From contig JBGVFH010000041.1 in assembly GCA_045120955.1 (NCBI GenBank), positions 1 to 32,749 of the forward strand: DNA of 32,749 bases, in the 5' to 3' direction. The position numbers and the translations under genes were made by a program. Origin of the DNA: JAZMZS01 sp045120955 (lineage in GTDB: Bacteria; Bacillota; Clostridia; Oscillospirales; CAG-272). This document shows, one piece after another, positions 17,102 through 23,512 of this stretch (positions within the stretch are counted from its first letter, which is position 1; each line of letters begins with the position of its first letter). The notes beneath the pieces are model-generated. The model had not been told where the DNA came from. It saw nothing but the letters and a program-made list of their open reading frames with translations, and ran no database searches.

Positions 17102-17784
17102 TGGTAATAAAAAACAGCGGCGCAAGACGTGCACTGAAGATTATAATTCCGTTTGTTTTTATACCTGCCTTTGTCACGGCGGGGGCATTGATATATGACG
17201 AAAAGCGCTATCTGCTCGTGTCGCTCGGAGTTGCGGTGATGTCTTTGCTTTTGTTTATCACGGGATTTGAAAAAAAGATAACGGGCTCGCGCAGAATGGT
17301 CATCGTTTCCGTCATGACAGCGCTTTGTATCGTTGGTCGCTTTATCCCGTTTTTCAAGCCTGTCACGGTCCTTACGGTGATAACCGGAATATATCTCGGC
17401 GGCGAGGCGGGATTTCTTGTCGGTGCAATGTCGGCGTTGCTGTCCAATTTCTATTTCGGACAGGGACCGTGGACACCGTTTCAGATGCTTGCATGGGGGC
17501 TTATCGGTTTGTTTGCGGGATTTATCTCGGATAAGCTGAAAAAATCAAAGCTCTTGCTTCTTTTCTACGGAGTGCTCTCAGGCGTGTTTTTCTCGCTTGT
17601 CATGGATATATGGACGGTGCTGTGGTATGACGGCTCGTTTAATGTTTCACTCTATATTGCGGCTTTCATGACTGCATTGCCGCATACGGTGCTGTATTCT
17701 ATATCGAATTTTATTTTTCTTTGGTTTGCGGCAAAGCCGTTCGGGGCAAAGCTTGAACGTATAAAGATCAAATACGGCGTGTGA
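17098..17784 (+). CDS. ECF transporter substrate-specificity (S) component, probably for cobalamin
   Basis: 228 residues, starting in an ATGA overlap with the ATPase stop. It is almost entirely hydrophobic, with about seven to eight helices, more than the usual six. The core GGEAGFLVGAMSALLSNFYFGQGPWTPFQMLAWG is typical of ECF S components, here split as GGEAGFLVGAMSALLSN then FYFGQGPWTPFQMLAWG. Two extra N-terminal helices precede it. A cobalamin ligand is inferred from the riboswitch and the transcobalamin-like partners; the sequence itself does not fix the vitamin. The gene's stop lies inside a strong terminator hairpin. Confidence 0.8.
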   Translation: MMVIKNSGARRALKIIIPFVFIPAFVTAGALIYDEKRYLLVSLGVAVMSLLLFITGFEKKITGSRRMVIVSVMTALCIVGRFIPFFKPVTVLTVITGIYLGGEAGFLVGAMSALLSNFYFGQGPWTPFQMLAWGLIGLFAGFISDKLKKSKLLLLFYGVLSGVFFSLVMDIWTVLWYDGSFNVSLYIAAFMTALPHTVLYSISNFIFLWFAAKPFGAKLERIKIKYGV

Positions 17785-17820
17785 TCCGACAATGTCGGAG
17801 CCACGCCGTATTTTGCTTTT
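17770..17820 (+). terminator. Terminator ending the B12 operon
   Basis: AAATACGGCGTG (17770-17781) pairs perfectly with CACGCCGTATTT (17802-17813), enclosing a CCGAC/GTCGG hairpin, then TTTTGCTTTTTT. The stem contains the last codons of the S-component gene, and it lies between convergent genes. Confidence 0.88.
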
Positions 17821-18753
17821 TTAAAAAACGCTCTCGATCACTTTTTTGGAGCAATTCGGGCTGTATTGCCAACGGTCGATGTGCTCCTCCTTGTAGGTGT
17901 TCCCTATGTATTCGATGGGCTTTTTGGGTGGAAGCTCACCCTTTGCATCTATCAGCACGAGTTTTATTTTCATGCGTTCGGGTATGATGCTTTTTATATA
18001 AACGGCGGCGCTCTGTGACGGGTAGATATCCTCCTTTGGCTCAGCCAAGCCTGCAAGGTTAGGGGCGAGCTCAACAAATATACCGTAGCTCTCCACGCTT
18101 CTGACTATTCCCGCGACCGTCTGTCCCTGAGTGAAGAATGCGGCGTTTTCCTCCCATGTACCGAGCAGCTCTCTGTGAGTTATATAGATGCGGCCCTCGG
18201 GTGTGCGGCTTTTGATAACGGCTTTTATCGGCTGACCTACCTCGAACCTGTCCTTGGGGTGAGATATCCTCGATACGGATATGCAGTCGACCGACAGCAG
18301 AGATATTATTCCGCAGCCTATATCGCAAAAAGCGCCGAATTGCTCCATGTGAGTTACCTTTGCGTCTATGATATCTCCGAGCATCAGGCTGTCTATGTAT
18401 TCCTCAAGACACCGAATTTGAGCGAGCCTTCTTGACAGCAGCAGTATCTCCTCGCCGTAGTCACCCCGAGTCACTCCCGTCACCACAAAGCATACAGTTT
18501 TTCCGACACGGCTGATTATTGCTATGTCCTTGAGCACTTCTCCCGGAAACAGATATGTGACCTCATCTTTTGGGATCATGCATTTTGCACCGCAAAAGTC
18601 CACCCACAGGTTCAGGCTTGAGTCGCACTTTATGACAGTTCCTTCAAAAATTCTGTTCTCGCCGATGAGTGCTTGCGGTGTTCTGAGCAGATTTTTTGTG
18701 AGGGCGCCGTTGTATTGGAAGTTCATACCTTCCGGTTTGTACGAATTTTTCAT
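17821..18753 (-). CDS. Protein with three S1-type RNA-binding domains
   Basis: 310 residues; AAGGATGG precedes the ATG. Three OB-fold S1 repeats can be seen: about 35-108 (the most divergent, IFEGTVIKCDSSLNLWVD), about 124-195 (GDIIDAKVTHMEQFGAFCDIG, the classic form) and about 208-270 (GQTVAGIVRSVESYGIFVEL). Such proteins bind RNA or ribosomes. This is shorter than ribosomal protein S1 and resembles the S1-like proteins of Clostridia, whose precise role is not settled. It is transcribed towards the B12 operon and shares its terminator region. The C-terminal tail (about 275-310) is conserved-looking but unassigned. Confidence 0.8.
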   Translation of the reverse strand: MKNSYKPEGMNFQYNGALTKNLLRTPQALIGENRIFEGTVIKCDSSLNLWVDFCGAKCMIPKDEVTYLFPGEVLKDIAIISRVGKTVCFVVTGVTRGDYGEEILLLSRRLAQIRCLEEYIDSLMLGDIIDAKVTHMEQFGAFCDIGCGIISLLSVDCISVSRISHPKDRFEVGQPIKAVIKSRTPEGRIYITHRELLGTWEENAAFFTQGQTVAGIVRSVESYGIFVELAPNLAGLAEPKEDIYPSQSAAVYIKSIIPERMKIKLVLIDAKGELPPKKPIEYIGNTYKEEHIDRWQYSPNCSKKVIESVF

Positions 18754-18990
18754 GTGTCCATCCTTATCGATCTTTCATTTTGTTATAGCAGATTCAGCCG
18801 TGTTGTTTTGACGGCTTGTAAAGTCTCTATACAATATATAGATATTCCGACTTTGCTTTTTTATTACTGCGTAACGCAAAAAAGAAATCGAGCAAAAAAT
18901 GACTCAGAATATATCAGAGCAGAAATGATATAACTATATGACGTATTGTCGGTTCTTTGTTTTTTGCAAAAAAATGTTTATTTTTTTGCA

Positions 18991-19019
18991 TTGATAACTT
19001 AGAAACAGTATGCTATAAT
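18991..19019 (+). promoter_or_regulatory. SigA promoter of the orphan cobalamin riboswitch
   Basis: TTGATA (18991-18996), exactly 17 bp, then TATAAT (19014-19019) preceded by TGC. Transcription would start about 20-25 nt before the aptamer. It matches consensus better than the promoter of the first riboswitch. Confidence 0.75.
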
Positions 19020-19040
19020 ACTTCAAACTAAATACCGATA

Positions 19041-19222
19041 TTAAGAAGATACGGTTTGAAAAGTTGTAAGCTGAGTAGATATAAAAGGGAATCCGTTTCG
19101 AATCCGGAACAACCGCCATTACTGTATTTGACAAGATGGGAGCATTAAATCCATATCCTGAGAAGGCTTGCTCCTTGTGTGGATATATCCACAGCATCAT
19201 AAGTCAGGAAACCTGCCGTGTC
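19041..19222 (+). promoter_or_regulatory. Second cobalamin riboswitch, with no downstream gene
   Basis: Nearly identical in the core to the riboswitch at 11683: GATACGG (19048-19054) pairs with CCGTGTC (19216-19222), and ATTACTGTATTTGACA and AAGTCAGGAAACCTGCC are present. The peripheral arm between them differs. One core helix has lost a pair: TCCGT at 19092-19096 faces CCGGA, where the first copy has TCCGG. No ORF follows on the plus strand; the next features are terminators, a transposase remnant on the other strand and a convergent gene. Confidence 0.88.
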
Positions 19223-19251
19223 TTTTTAGGTTCAACACAACTTTGGTGAGA

Positions 19252-19327
19252 AGAGTGCAACCGATTTATCGCCGCAATGCGGCTTTGGGTTTGCGCTCTT
19301 TTGTTTTGTAAAGCTCAGAGCTTTTTT
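19252..19327 (+). terminator. Riboswitch terminator plus a second short terminator
   Basis: AGAGTGCAA (19252-19260) pairs with TTGCGCTCT (19291-19299), enclosing GCCGC/GCGGC, then TTTGTTTTG. Immediately after, AAAGCTC and GAGCTTT (19310-19324) form another short stem with T6. The first matches the expression platform of the riboswitch at 11683. Confidence 0.75.
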
Positions 19328-19354
19328 CGCCACGCTGTGTTATAAGTCAGTTGT

Positions 19355-19392
19355 ACTCTTTTGACCTAATTGGTTGAAAGAGTATTTTTTAT
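19355..19392 (+). terminator. Additional rho-independent terminator behind the orphan riboswitch
   Basis: ACTCTTTTGACC (19355-19366) pairs fully with GGTTGAAAGAGT (19372-19383), with two G-U pairs and a 5-nt loop, followed by ATTTTTTATT. It is the third stem-plus-T-tract within 140 nt. Confidence 0.7.
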
Positions 19393-19410
19393 TATTGCAT
19401 AGGAAATTGC
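19392..19410 (+). repeat. Fragment of the dispersed repeat (copy D)
   Basis: TTATTGCATAGGAAATTGC is identical over 19 nt to the start of copy C at 19772-19790. The rest of the unit is absent or unrecognisable, so this is either a truncated copy or a shared end sequence flanking the transposase remnant. Confidence 0.65.
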
Positions 19411-19509
19411 GTAAAGAGTTGAAAAAGGAAAAAGTGGTATAATAGAAACGGAGCAGAAAAAAGCGCAAAGAAAAGAAGGTGCAAAAAAGCATCTTAAAAA
19501 AGCGAATAT

Positions 19510-19686
19510 AAAAGGAACAGCACGTAATTTACCACAATGCTCACAACCGTAAACTGCAAAGCCATAATTGTAATCACCGCAGTGAAGTGTTCGATCAACA
19601 TTTTCAAAAACGGTATGTCGAATGTTTATGTTTATAGCGGCTAATTGGTAAAAATGATCTTTAAAAATTTGTTGTATAATGTTCAT
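19510..19686 (-). pseudogene. N-terminal remnant of an IS91-family transposase
   Basis: The first 59 codons read MNIIQQIFKDHFYQL... then TLHCGDYNYGFAVYGCEHCG and KLRAVPF. From memory this matches the N-terminal zinc-binding region of IS91/IS801-type transposases: HCGD, GFAVY.C.HCG and VPF, normally followed by CKSRFC. Here the frame continues into unrelated hydrophobic sequence instead of the CKSRFC motif, and the roughly 300-residue catalytic part with its HUH/Tyr motifs is missing. It is therefore a truncated, inactive relic, flanked by repeat fragments (copies D and C) and hairpins. Confidence 0.75.
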
Positions 19687-19710
19687 GCTTCTATTATACT
19701 ACAAAGAAAG

Positions 19711-19767
19711 AACACCCCCTACCCCTCATGATTGAGGGGCAGGGGTGTTGATGTGCGCATAGCGCAC
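19711..19767. other. Two strong stem-loops beside the transposase remnant
   Basis: A long imperfect stem (19711-19728 with 19733-19749, one bulge) has a 4-nt loop. It is followed by a perfect GTGCGC/GCGCAC hairpin (19753-19767). Neither has a clear T-tract. They lie upstream of the transposase relic on its own strand and may be remnants of the element's end or intergenic folding units. Confidence 0.6.
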
Positions 19768-19771
19768 TTTC

Positions 19772-19862
19772 TTATTGCATAGGAAATTGCATAATTACGC
19801 CCCGCCGTTTGGCTGAGTTAGATACAATATGCGAGAGGCTGAAGGCGGGCACTGCCCGCTTA
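19772..19862 (+). repeat. Dispersed hairpin-capped intergenic repeat, copy C
   Basis: It starts TTATTGCATAGGAAATTGC and ends in GCGAGAGGCTGAAGGCGGGC with the palindromic cap GCGGGCACTGCCCGC (19845-19859). The middle is divergent and shorter than in copies A and B. The cap lies five bases past the stop of the convergent CotJC-like gene. Confidence 0.7.
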
Positions 19863-19866
19863 TTTG

Positions 19867-20529
19867 TTATTTGAAAGACGTAGGAGTGGTATCGTTATTT
19901 GCAAAAGCATTGGGACCGGGATCTGACATGGAAAAATACATACGGGCAGCCTTTGTTGTACCGAAATCTTGGTTGGAGCCGGTATTCTGTACTTTATTAA
20001 ACGCATCTCGGAACATTTGGTTGTGTGCTTCTTCACGGTTCAGAAGAAAATCGATCGTCTCTCTGACTTTTTTATCTTCGATCTGGCGGTATAGGTATTC
20101 ATAAACCACCTTTGCTCGTTGCTCCGAGGCGATGTTGCTGAGCAGATCTGCGCACAGATCGCCTGTTACGGTAACGTAGTCTCCCGTCCACGAATAACCC
20201 GACGCATTTATAAGACCGGGATTAAGCCCAAGGATAACGTGAGACTGTATCTCGCCTGCCTGCACCTGAGTTGCATCCACATAGTGACCGTTTAAAAGAT
20301 TGATGGTTTGCGCTACCATTTCCATGTGTCCGAGCTCTTCGGCAGCAATATCAAGAAACAGATCCTTGATCTCCGGATCCTTGATGCGAAAGCTCTGCGA
20401 CATATATTGCATTGCCGCTTTCAGTTCGCCGTTTCCGCCGCCGAGCTGCTCTTGAAGCAGTACCGCATACTGCGGGTTCGGTCTTTCAACTTCTACAGGG
20501 TGAAATAACATTTTTTCGTGCTTAAACAT
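19867..20529 (-). CDS. Manganese-catalase/CotJC-like ferritin-fold protein
   Basis: 220 residues from ATG 20529, seven bases after AGAGGAGG; an upstream in-frame start lacks this signal. The N-terminus MFKHEKMLFHPVEVERPNPQ, here MFKHEKMLFHP then VEVERPNPQ, and the helical core are typical of CotJC and manganese catalases. Metal-ligand candidates are visible in LQEQLGGGNGELKAAMQY, AAEELGHMEM and NREEAHNQMF. Manganese catalases decompose hydrogen peroxide at a dinuclear Mn centre; CotJC is a spore-coat relative. With sigK in the window a spore-coat role is plausible but not shown. The C-terminal tail (about 185-220) is disordered-looking. Confidence 0.85.
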   Translation of the reverse strand: MFKHEKMLFHPVEVERPNPQYAVLLQEQLGGGNGELKAAMQYMSQSFRIKDPEIKDLFLDIAAEELGHMEMVAQTINLLNGHYVDATQVQAGEIQSHVILGLNPGLINASGYSWTGDYVTVTGDLCADLLSNIASEQRAKVVYEYLYRQIEDKKVRETIDFLLNREEAHNQMFRDAFNKVQNTGSNQDFGTTKAARMYFSMSDPGPNAFANNDTTPTSFK

Positions 20530-20651
20530 TTTATAACCTCCTCTAAAATCAGTTTCCCTTTTTATTTTCACCGATTAAAGGCGTGTTATACAAACTAAAA
20601 TGAACTGAAACGGTATAGCTCAAGAAGACCGGTGTGCAAAAATATGGTTAA

Positions 20652-20688
20652 GAAAACACCGCCGAGAATTTTTCGTTCTCGGCGGTGT
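20652..20688 (-). terminator. Terminator of the helix-turn-helix gene
   Basis: A perfect 13-bp GC-rich stem (20656-20668 with 20676-20688) has a 7-nt loop. On the minus strand it is followed by TTTTC and lies four bases past the stop codon at 20692. Confidence 0.88.
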
Positions 20689-20691
20689 AAA

Positions 20692-21837
20692 TTATTTCAT
20701 AACACTCATCCAGCAACCTTCTGCACCAATACCATCTTCAGGAGGTGAGAGAATTCCTTTCTCGATAAGTACCTCAACAACAGAATCAAGGACCGGCATA
20801 TTCGCAAGACAGTTTGCAAGTCTCCATTCGCCGAGCAGATAGTCGGGAACAACTTTCTTGATCAATGCCGCAATTTTCTCAGCGACAACCTGAGCGCCTT
20901 CCTCGAAGAATCCCTTGCAAAGTCCGTTACTGATGTCGAAAACTCTATCTCTGTCTTTTAGCGAACTTACAAGAATTTTTGTGTAAAGAAAATCTCCTTC
21001 GCGATACAGATAGCCACACTTGATTGCTTTTGCGGCGTGTTCCTTTTCTTTTTCTGACAAAAATGCTATGCTTAATCCATCGATCGCACGAAGCGCAAGT
21101 TGAATCTGCGGGTCTTTGGAAACATTAAGTCCGCAATCGAAGTGCTTTTTTATGCGTGTAATGTAGATATTTTCTAAATGCACTTGAGAAAAACCGCAAA
21201 CGTTTTGCGCATCAACGCCATCCCAACCGCCGCCGTAGTATCTTCCGTTATCAACGTACCCAAACACGCTGAACGGACGGTTTATCTTTTCTACGTTTGA
21301 GAAATATTTATCTTCCAAAATACGCTTCACATTTTCTGAAAATGCGCTCGATATAATCGAGACCTGCTGCCATATGATGAGGTTCAGGTCAACCCTCTTG
21401 TTGAGATACGGAAAGGAAAGGTATTCTTCCTTGTGATTTTCAATGTAATCCGAAATAATATCACAGATCTTCGGCAACTGCTCGGTATATAAAGCATGAG
21501 TTTTTTCGATTACGTCTTTATCAAACAGTATAAAATTGATTGCATATTTTCCGTTATCTAGACGGCGCAGGAAGCCATATTTTCCGTTTACACCTTTTGC
21601 AAGTATCTCAAGCTCTTCCTCGACGTAGATCGTGGGAACGTTCAGTTCTTCTGCAATCTCGGATGCGCTCATAGGCTTTTTGTGGCAAAGCCATACGATA
21701 TGATTAGAAAACATTCTTGTGCAAACATTACGCGGATCTCCCCACGCAGGACTACCCGTTCCCCAAATCACGTAATTGATCTTATCAGGTTCTTTGTCAA
21801 TAGTTGGGGTAAAATGACTTGATTCTCGATGCGACAC
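20692..21837 (-). CDS. Winged-helix/HTH regulatory protein, probably missing its N-terminal part
   Basis: Up to 381 residues if the GTG at 21837 is used, but no ribosome binding site supports it, so the 5' end is uncertain. The body begins EPDKINYVIWGTGSPAWGDP. A predicted helix-turn-helix follows (about 55-85: MSASEIAEELNVPTIYVEEE), and then a large alpha/beta region with GGGWDGVDAQNVCGFSQVH. From memory, homologous C-terminal regions in Clostridia are often fused behind a sigma-70-like domain. That domain is absent here, and the reading frame instead begins at a stem-loop-rich sequence. It may thus be a 5'-truncated relic or a natural stand-alone form. Function unknown; transcription control is inferred from the HTH only. 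Confidence 0.6.
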   Translation of the reverse strand: MSHRESSHFTPTIDKEPDKINYVIWGTGSPAWGDPRNVCTRMFSNHIVWLCHKKPMSASEIAEELNVPTIYVEEELEILAKGVNGKYGFLRRLDNGKYAINFILFDKDVIEKTHALYTEQLPKICDIISDYIENHKEEYLSFPYLNKRVDLNLIIWQQVSIISSAFSENVKRILEDKYFSNVEKINRPFSVFGYVDNGRYYGGGWDGVDAQNVCGFSQVHLENIYITRIKKHFDCGLNVSKDPQIQLALRAIDGLSIAFLSEKEKEHAAKAIKCGYLYREGDFLYTKILVSSLKDRDRVFDISNGLCKGFFEEGAQVVAEKIAALIKKVVPDYLLGEWRLANCLANMPVLDSVVEVLIEKGILSPPEDGIGAEGCWMSVMK

Positions 21838-21838
21838 C

Positions 21839-21927
21839 GCAAAAGCCGCCGTACTATGCGCCTTTTGCTATGTATCTCGGTCCGGTCGGATCTGACAGTC
21901 CCCCGGACTGTCATTCAACACCGACCG
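21839..21927. repeat. Stem-loop-rich sequence upstream of the HTH gene
   Basis: Three nested or adjacent inverted repeats occur in 90 bp: GCAAAAG/CTTTTGC (21839-21845, 21862-21868), CGGTCGG/CCGACCG (21883-21889, 21921-21927), and inside the latter GACAGTCC/GGACTGTC (21894-21901, 21905-21912). It is more GC-rich than its surroundings, contains no credible gene, and looks like a dispersed or mobile-derived unit. It shares the gene-free stretch 21838-22202 with the tRNA. Confidence 0.6.
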
Positions 21928-21956
21928 TTCAAGTCCTTTTTGTTTTATATCACCCC

Positions 21957-22000
21957 AAAACAGAACGGCACCGTGTAAAAAACACGATGCCGTTCTGTTT
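21957..22000 (-). terminator. Terminator directly after tRNA-Gln
   Basis: A 20-position stem (21957-21976 with 21982-22001, one central mismatch) begins at the tRNA's 3' end. On the minus strand it ends in a run of T. It is close to symmetrical and could act in both directions. Confidence 0.8.
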
Positions 22001-22074
22001 TGGCAGAGGAATAGGGATTCGAACCCCAACAAACAGAGTCAGAGTCTGTCGTGCTACCGTTACACAATTCCTCT
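22001..22074 (-). tRNA. tRNA-Gln (anticodon CUG)
   Basis: On the minus strand the acceptor AGAGGAA (22068-22074) pairs with TTCCTCT (22005-22011), followed by discriminator G and an encoded CCA (22001-22003). The anticodon stem ACAGA/TCTGT encloses the loop CTCTGAC, giving CTG. The T-loop GTTCGAATC is present and the D-loop has GTAACGGTAGCAC. Confidence 0.93.
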
Positions 22075-22107
22075 ATATGAAGTGTCAGCCTCGCTGACGA
22101 CCTCATT

Positions 22108-22136
22108 ATTATAGCAGAGGTTTTTCGATTTGTCAA
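22108..22136 (-). promoter_or_regulatory. Consensus SigA promoter of tRNA-Gln
   Basis: On the minus strand TTGACA (22131-22136), a 17-bp spacer and TATAAT (22108-22113), preceded by TGC. Both hexamers match consensus fully, and the start would lie about 27 nt before the tRNA. Confidence 0.88.
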
Positions 22137-22202
22137 TATGATTTTTTACATTTTTTCAAAAAATATTCAAAAAAATCAGTAAAAAACATAAAAACCTCTT
22201 TT

Positions 22203-23315
22203 TTATGATAGATACTCTTTCATGAGCTCAGTCAGTTTGCTCCTGCTTTCGAGCTTTGCAAAATTTAGAAGCCGCTTTATTCTGTATTTTACAGTATTCT
22301 CCGATACATGAAGTTTATCCGCTATATCAATATATTTTTCTTTGCTTATAAGCGACTTCATTATTTCAAGGTCGAGCGAGTCGCATTTTTCAAGTACCTG
22401 CTCGGCAAGTACGATCTGGCTGATGTTGGGGTCTGCAAAAAAGCTGTTATGGGATTCCTGATTTTTATCCTCGTGTATCTTTGAGCGTGTTTTGTTCATA
22501 GGGATGTTGGCGGTGCTGTTTCTTACGTCGACATGGCAGTTGATGCGCATGACCATGTTTGAGATATAGCTTGAGTCGGATAGCATGGAATGCATTTTTG
22601 CAGCCTGAATTCCGACTCTGCGGCAGTCGAGCAGAGCAAGAGTCAGCTCGCTTGTGGTATTTTTTGAAAGGGAAGCATCACCGAAGGAGGCTACGAATAT
22701 GTCATCAGGTACTTTTATGCCGTTGCTTTTCAGCATTTGCAGCAGTATGACGGTAGACACATCGTTCGTACCTATTACCGCATCATAGTCCGAGCAAGCT
22801 GAAATAAAGCTCTCGCAGGTATTTTTGGTTGCTCCGCGAAAATAGAAAATATCCTTTTGGTCGAATTTTTCGCCGTTGGCACCGACATATGACAAAAACG
22901 CCTCTGCTTTGAGCTTGTCCATGGTGGACTCAAGACTTACTGCAAAAAGCGCAACCTTCCTGCGGTGACAGGTAACGAAATAATCGAGCAGGTCTGTTAC
23001 AGCTTTTTTATAGTCCATGAGAACATATCCTGTGGCACAGATATCTCCGGACGAGTCAAATCCGATGACGATCGGCTTTACATGCATATTCGAAAGCAAC
23101 GAGCATATTACCTTTGTCCAGTTGTACGTGCCGCTGATAACTATAGCTGCACCCATGCTCACAAGATCGGGCGGAAAGAGCGAGGAGTCGGGGCCGCATT
23201 CAATGAACTTTGCTTCGTTGCTCTTGCGTTTTGCCTCGTCCTTTATTCCTTTTATATACTGGGATACCCAGTGGCTCGCAGAGCTTCCTTCTTGGTAAAA
23301 AGCATATATTGTCAT
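22203..23315 (-). CDS. Sugar-sensing regulator: PBP1/LacI-type ligand domain with C-terminal LuxR-type HTH
   Basis: 370 residues from ATG 23315, five bases after AAGGAGG; the longer upstream frame lacks a ribosome binding site. The N-terminal about 270 residues form a periplasmic-binding-protein-like fold as in LacI/GalR ligand domains (HWVSQYIKGIKDEAKR, AAIVISGTYNWTKVI, DYDAVIGTNDVSTVILL, VPDDIFVASFGD). They lack the usual N-terminal LacI helix-turn-helix. Instead the C-terminus (about 315-355) carries a LuxR/FixJ-like HTH: YIDIADKLHVSENTVKYRIK. It is divergent from the DUF5107 gene and probably controls it and perhaps the following cassette. The effector is presumably a sugar or glycan fragment. 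An inverted repeat overlaps its own promoter. Confidence 0.8.
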   Translation of the reverse strand: MTIYAFYQEGSSASHWVSQYIKGIKDEAKRKSNEAKFIECGPDSSLFPPDLVSMGAAIVISGTYNWTKVICSLLSNMHVKPIVIGFDSSGDICATGYVLMDYKKAVTDLLDYFVTCHRRKVALFAVSLESTMDKLKAEAFLSYVGANGEKFDQKDIFYFRGATKNTCESFISACSDYDAVIGTNDVSTVILLQMLKSNGIKVPDDIFVASFGDASLSKNTTSELTLALLDCRRVGIQAAKMHSMLSDSSYISNMVMRINCHVDVRNSTANIPMNKTRSKIHEDKNQESHNSFFADPNISQIVLAEQVLEKCDSLDLEIMKSLISKEKYIDIADKLHVSENTVKYRIKRLLNFAKLESRSKLTELMKEYLS

Positions 23316-23370
23316 ATAATCCTCCTTGTTTTTATACAACAAATTGCACAAACATTGAAAACGGTATAAT

Positions 23371-23399
23371 ATTATAGCGTATAATTTTTTGTTTGTCAA
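23371..23399 (-). promoter_or_regulatory. Promoter of the regulator gene
   Basis: On the minus strand TTGACA (23394-23399), 17 bp, TATAAT (23371-23376): a full consensus SigA promoter. Confidence 0.88.
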
Positions 23400-23405
23400 G
23401 ACAAA
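23392..23405. promoter_or_regulatory. Candidate operator overlapping the regulator's -35 box
   Basis: TTTGTC-AA-GACAAA is a perfect 6-bp inverted repeat with a 2-nt centre that covers the regulator's -35 hexamer and lies about 30 bp from the divergent -35. It is placed where an autoregulatory operator would be expected; binding is inferred. Confidence 0.4.
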
Positions 23406-23436
23406 ATATACAGTTGCAAAAAAAAAACTCTTTAAC

Positions 23437-23465
23437 TTGATACACTGTTTGTTTCGTTATATAAT
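23437..23465 (+). promoter_or_regulatory. Promoter of the DUF5107-TPR gene
   Basis: TTGATA (23437-23442), 17 bp, TATAAT (23460-23465), divergent from the regulator promoter with 37 bp between the -35 boxes. Confidence 0.85.
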
Positions 23466-23512
23466 CGTGTTGTAAGATAAAACAAAAAAACAACGATCCG
23501 GAGATGAATGAA

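Noticed and set aside
18934..19200. Minus-strand ORF across the second riboswitch
   Set aside because: It overlaps the conserved riboswitch core and its promoter; low-complexity composition and no ribosome binding site.
21819..22097. Plus-strand ORF of 92 codons across the tRNA region
   Set aside because: It runs antisense through a complete tRNA-Gln and its terminator hairpin and has no ribosome binding site; it is a spurious frame.
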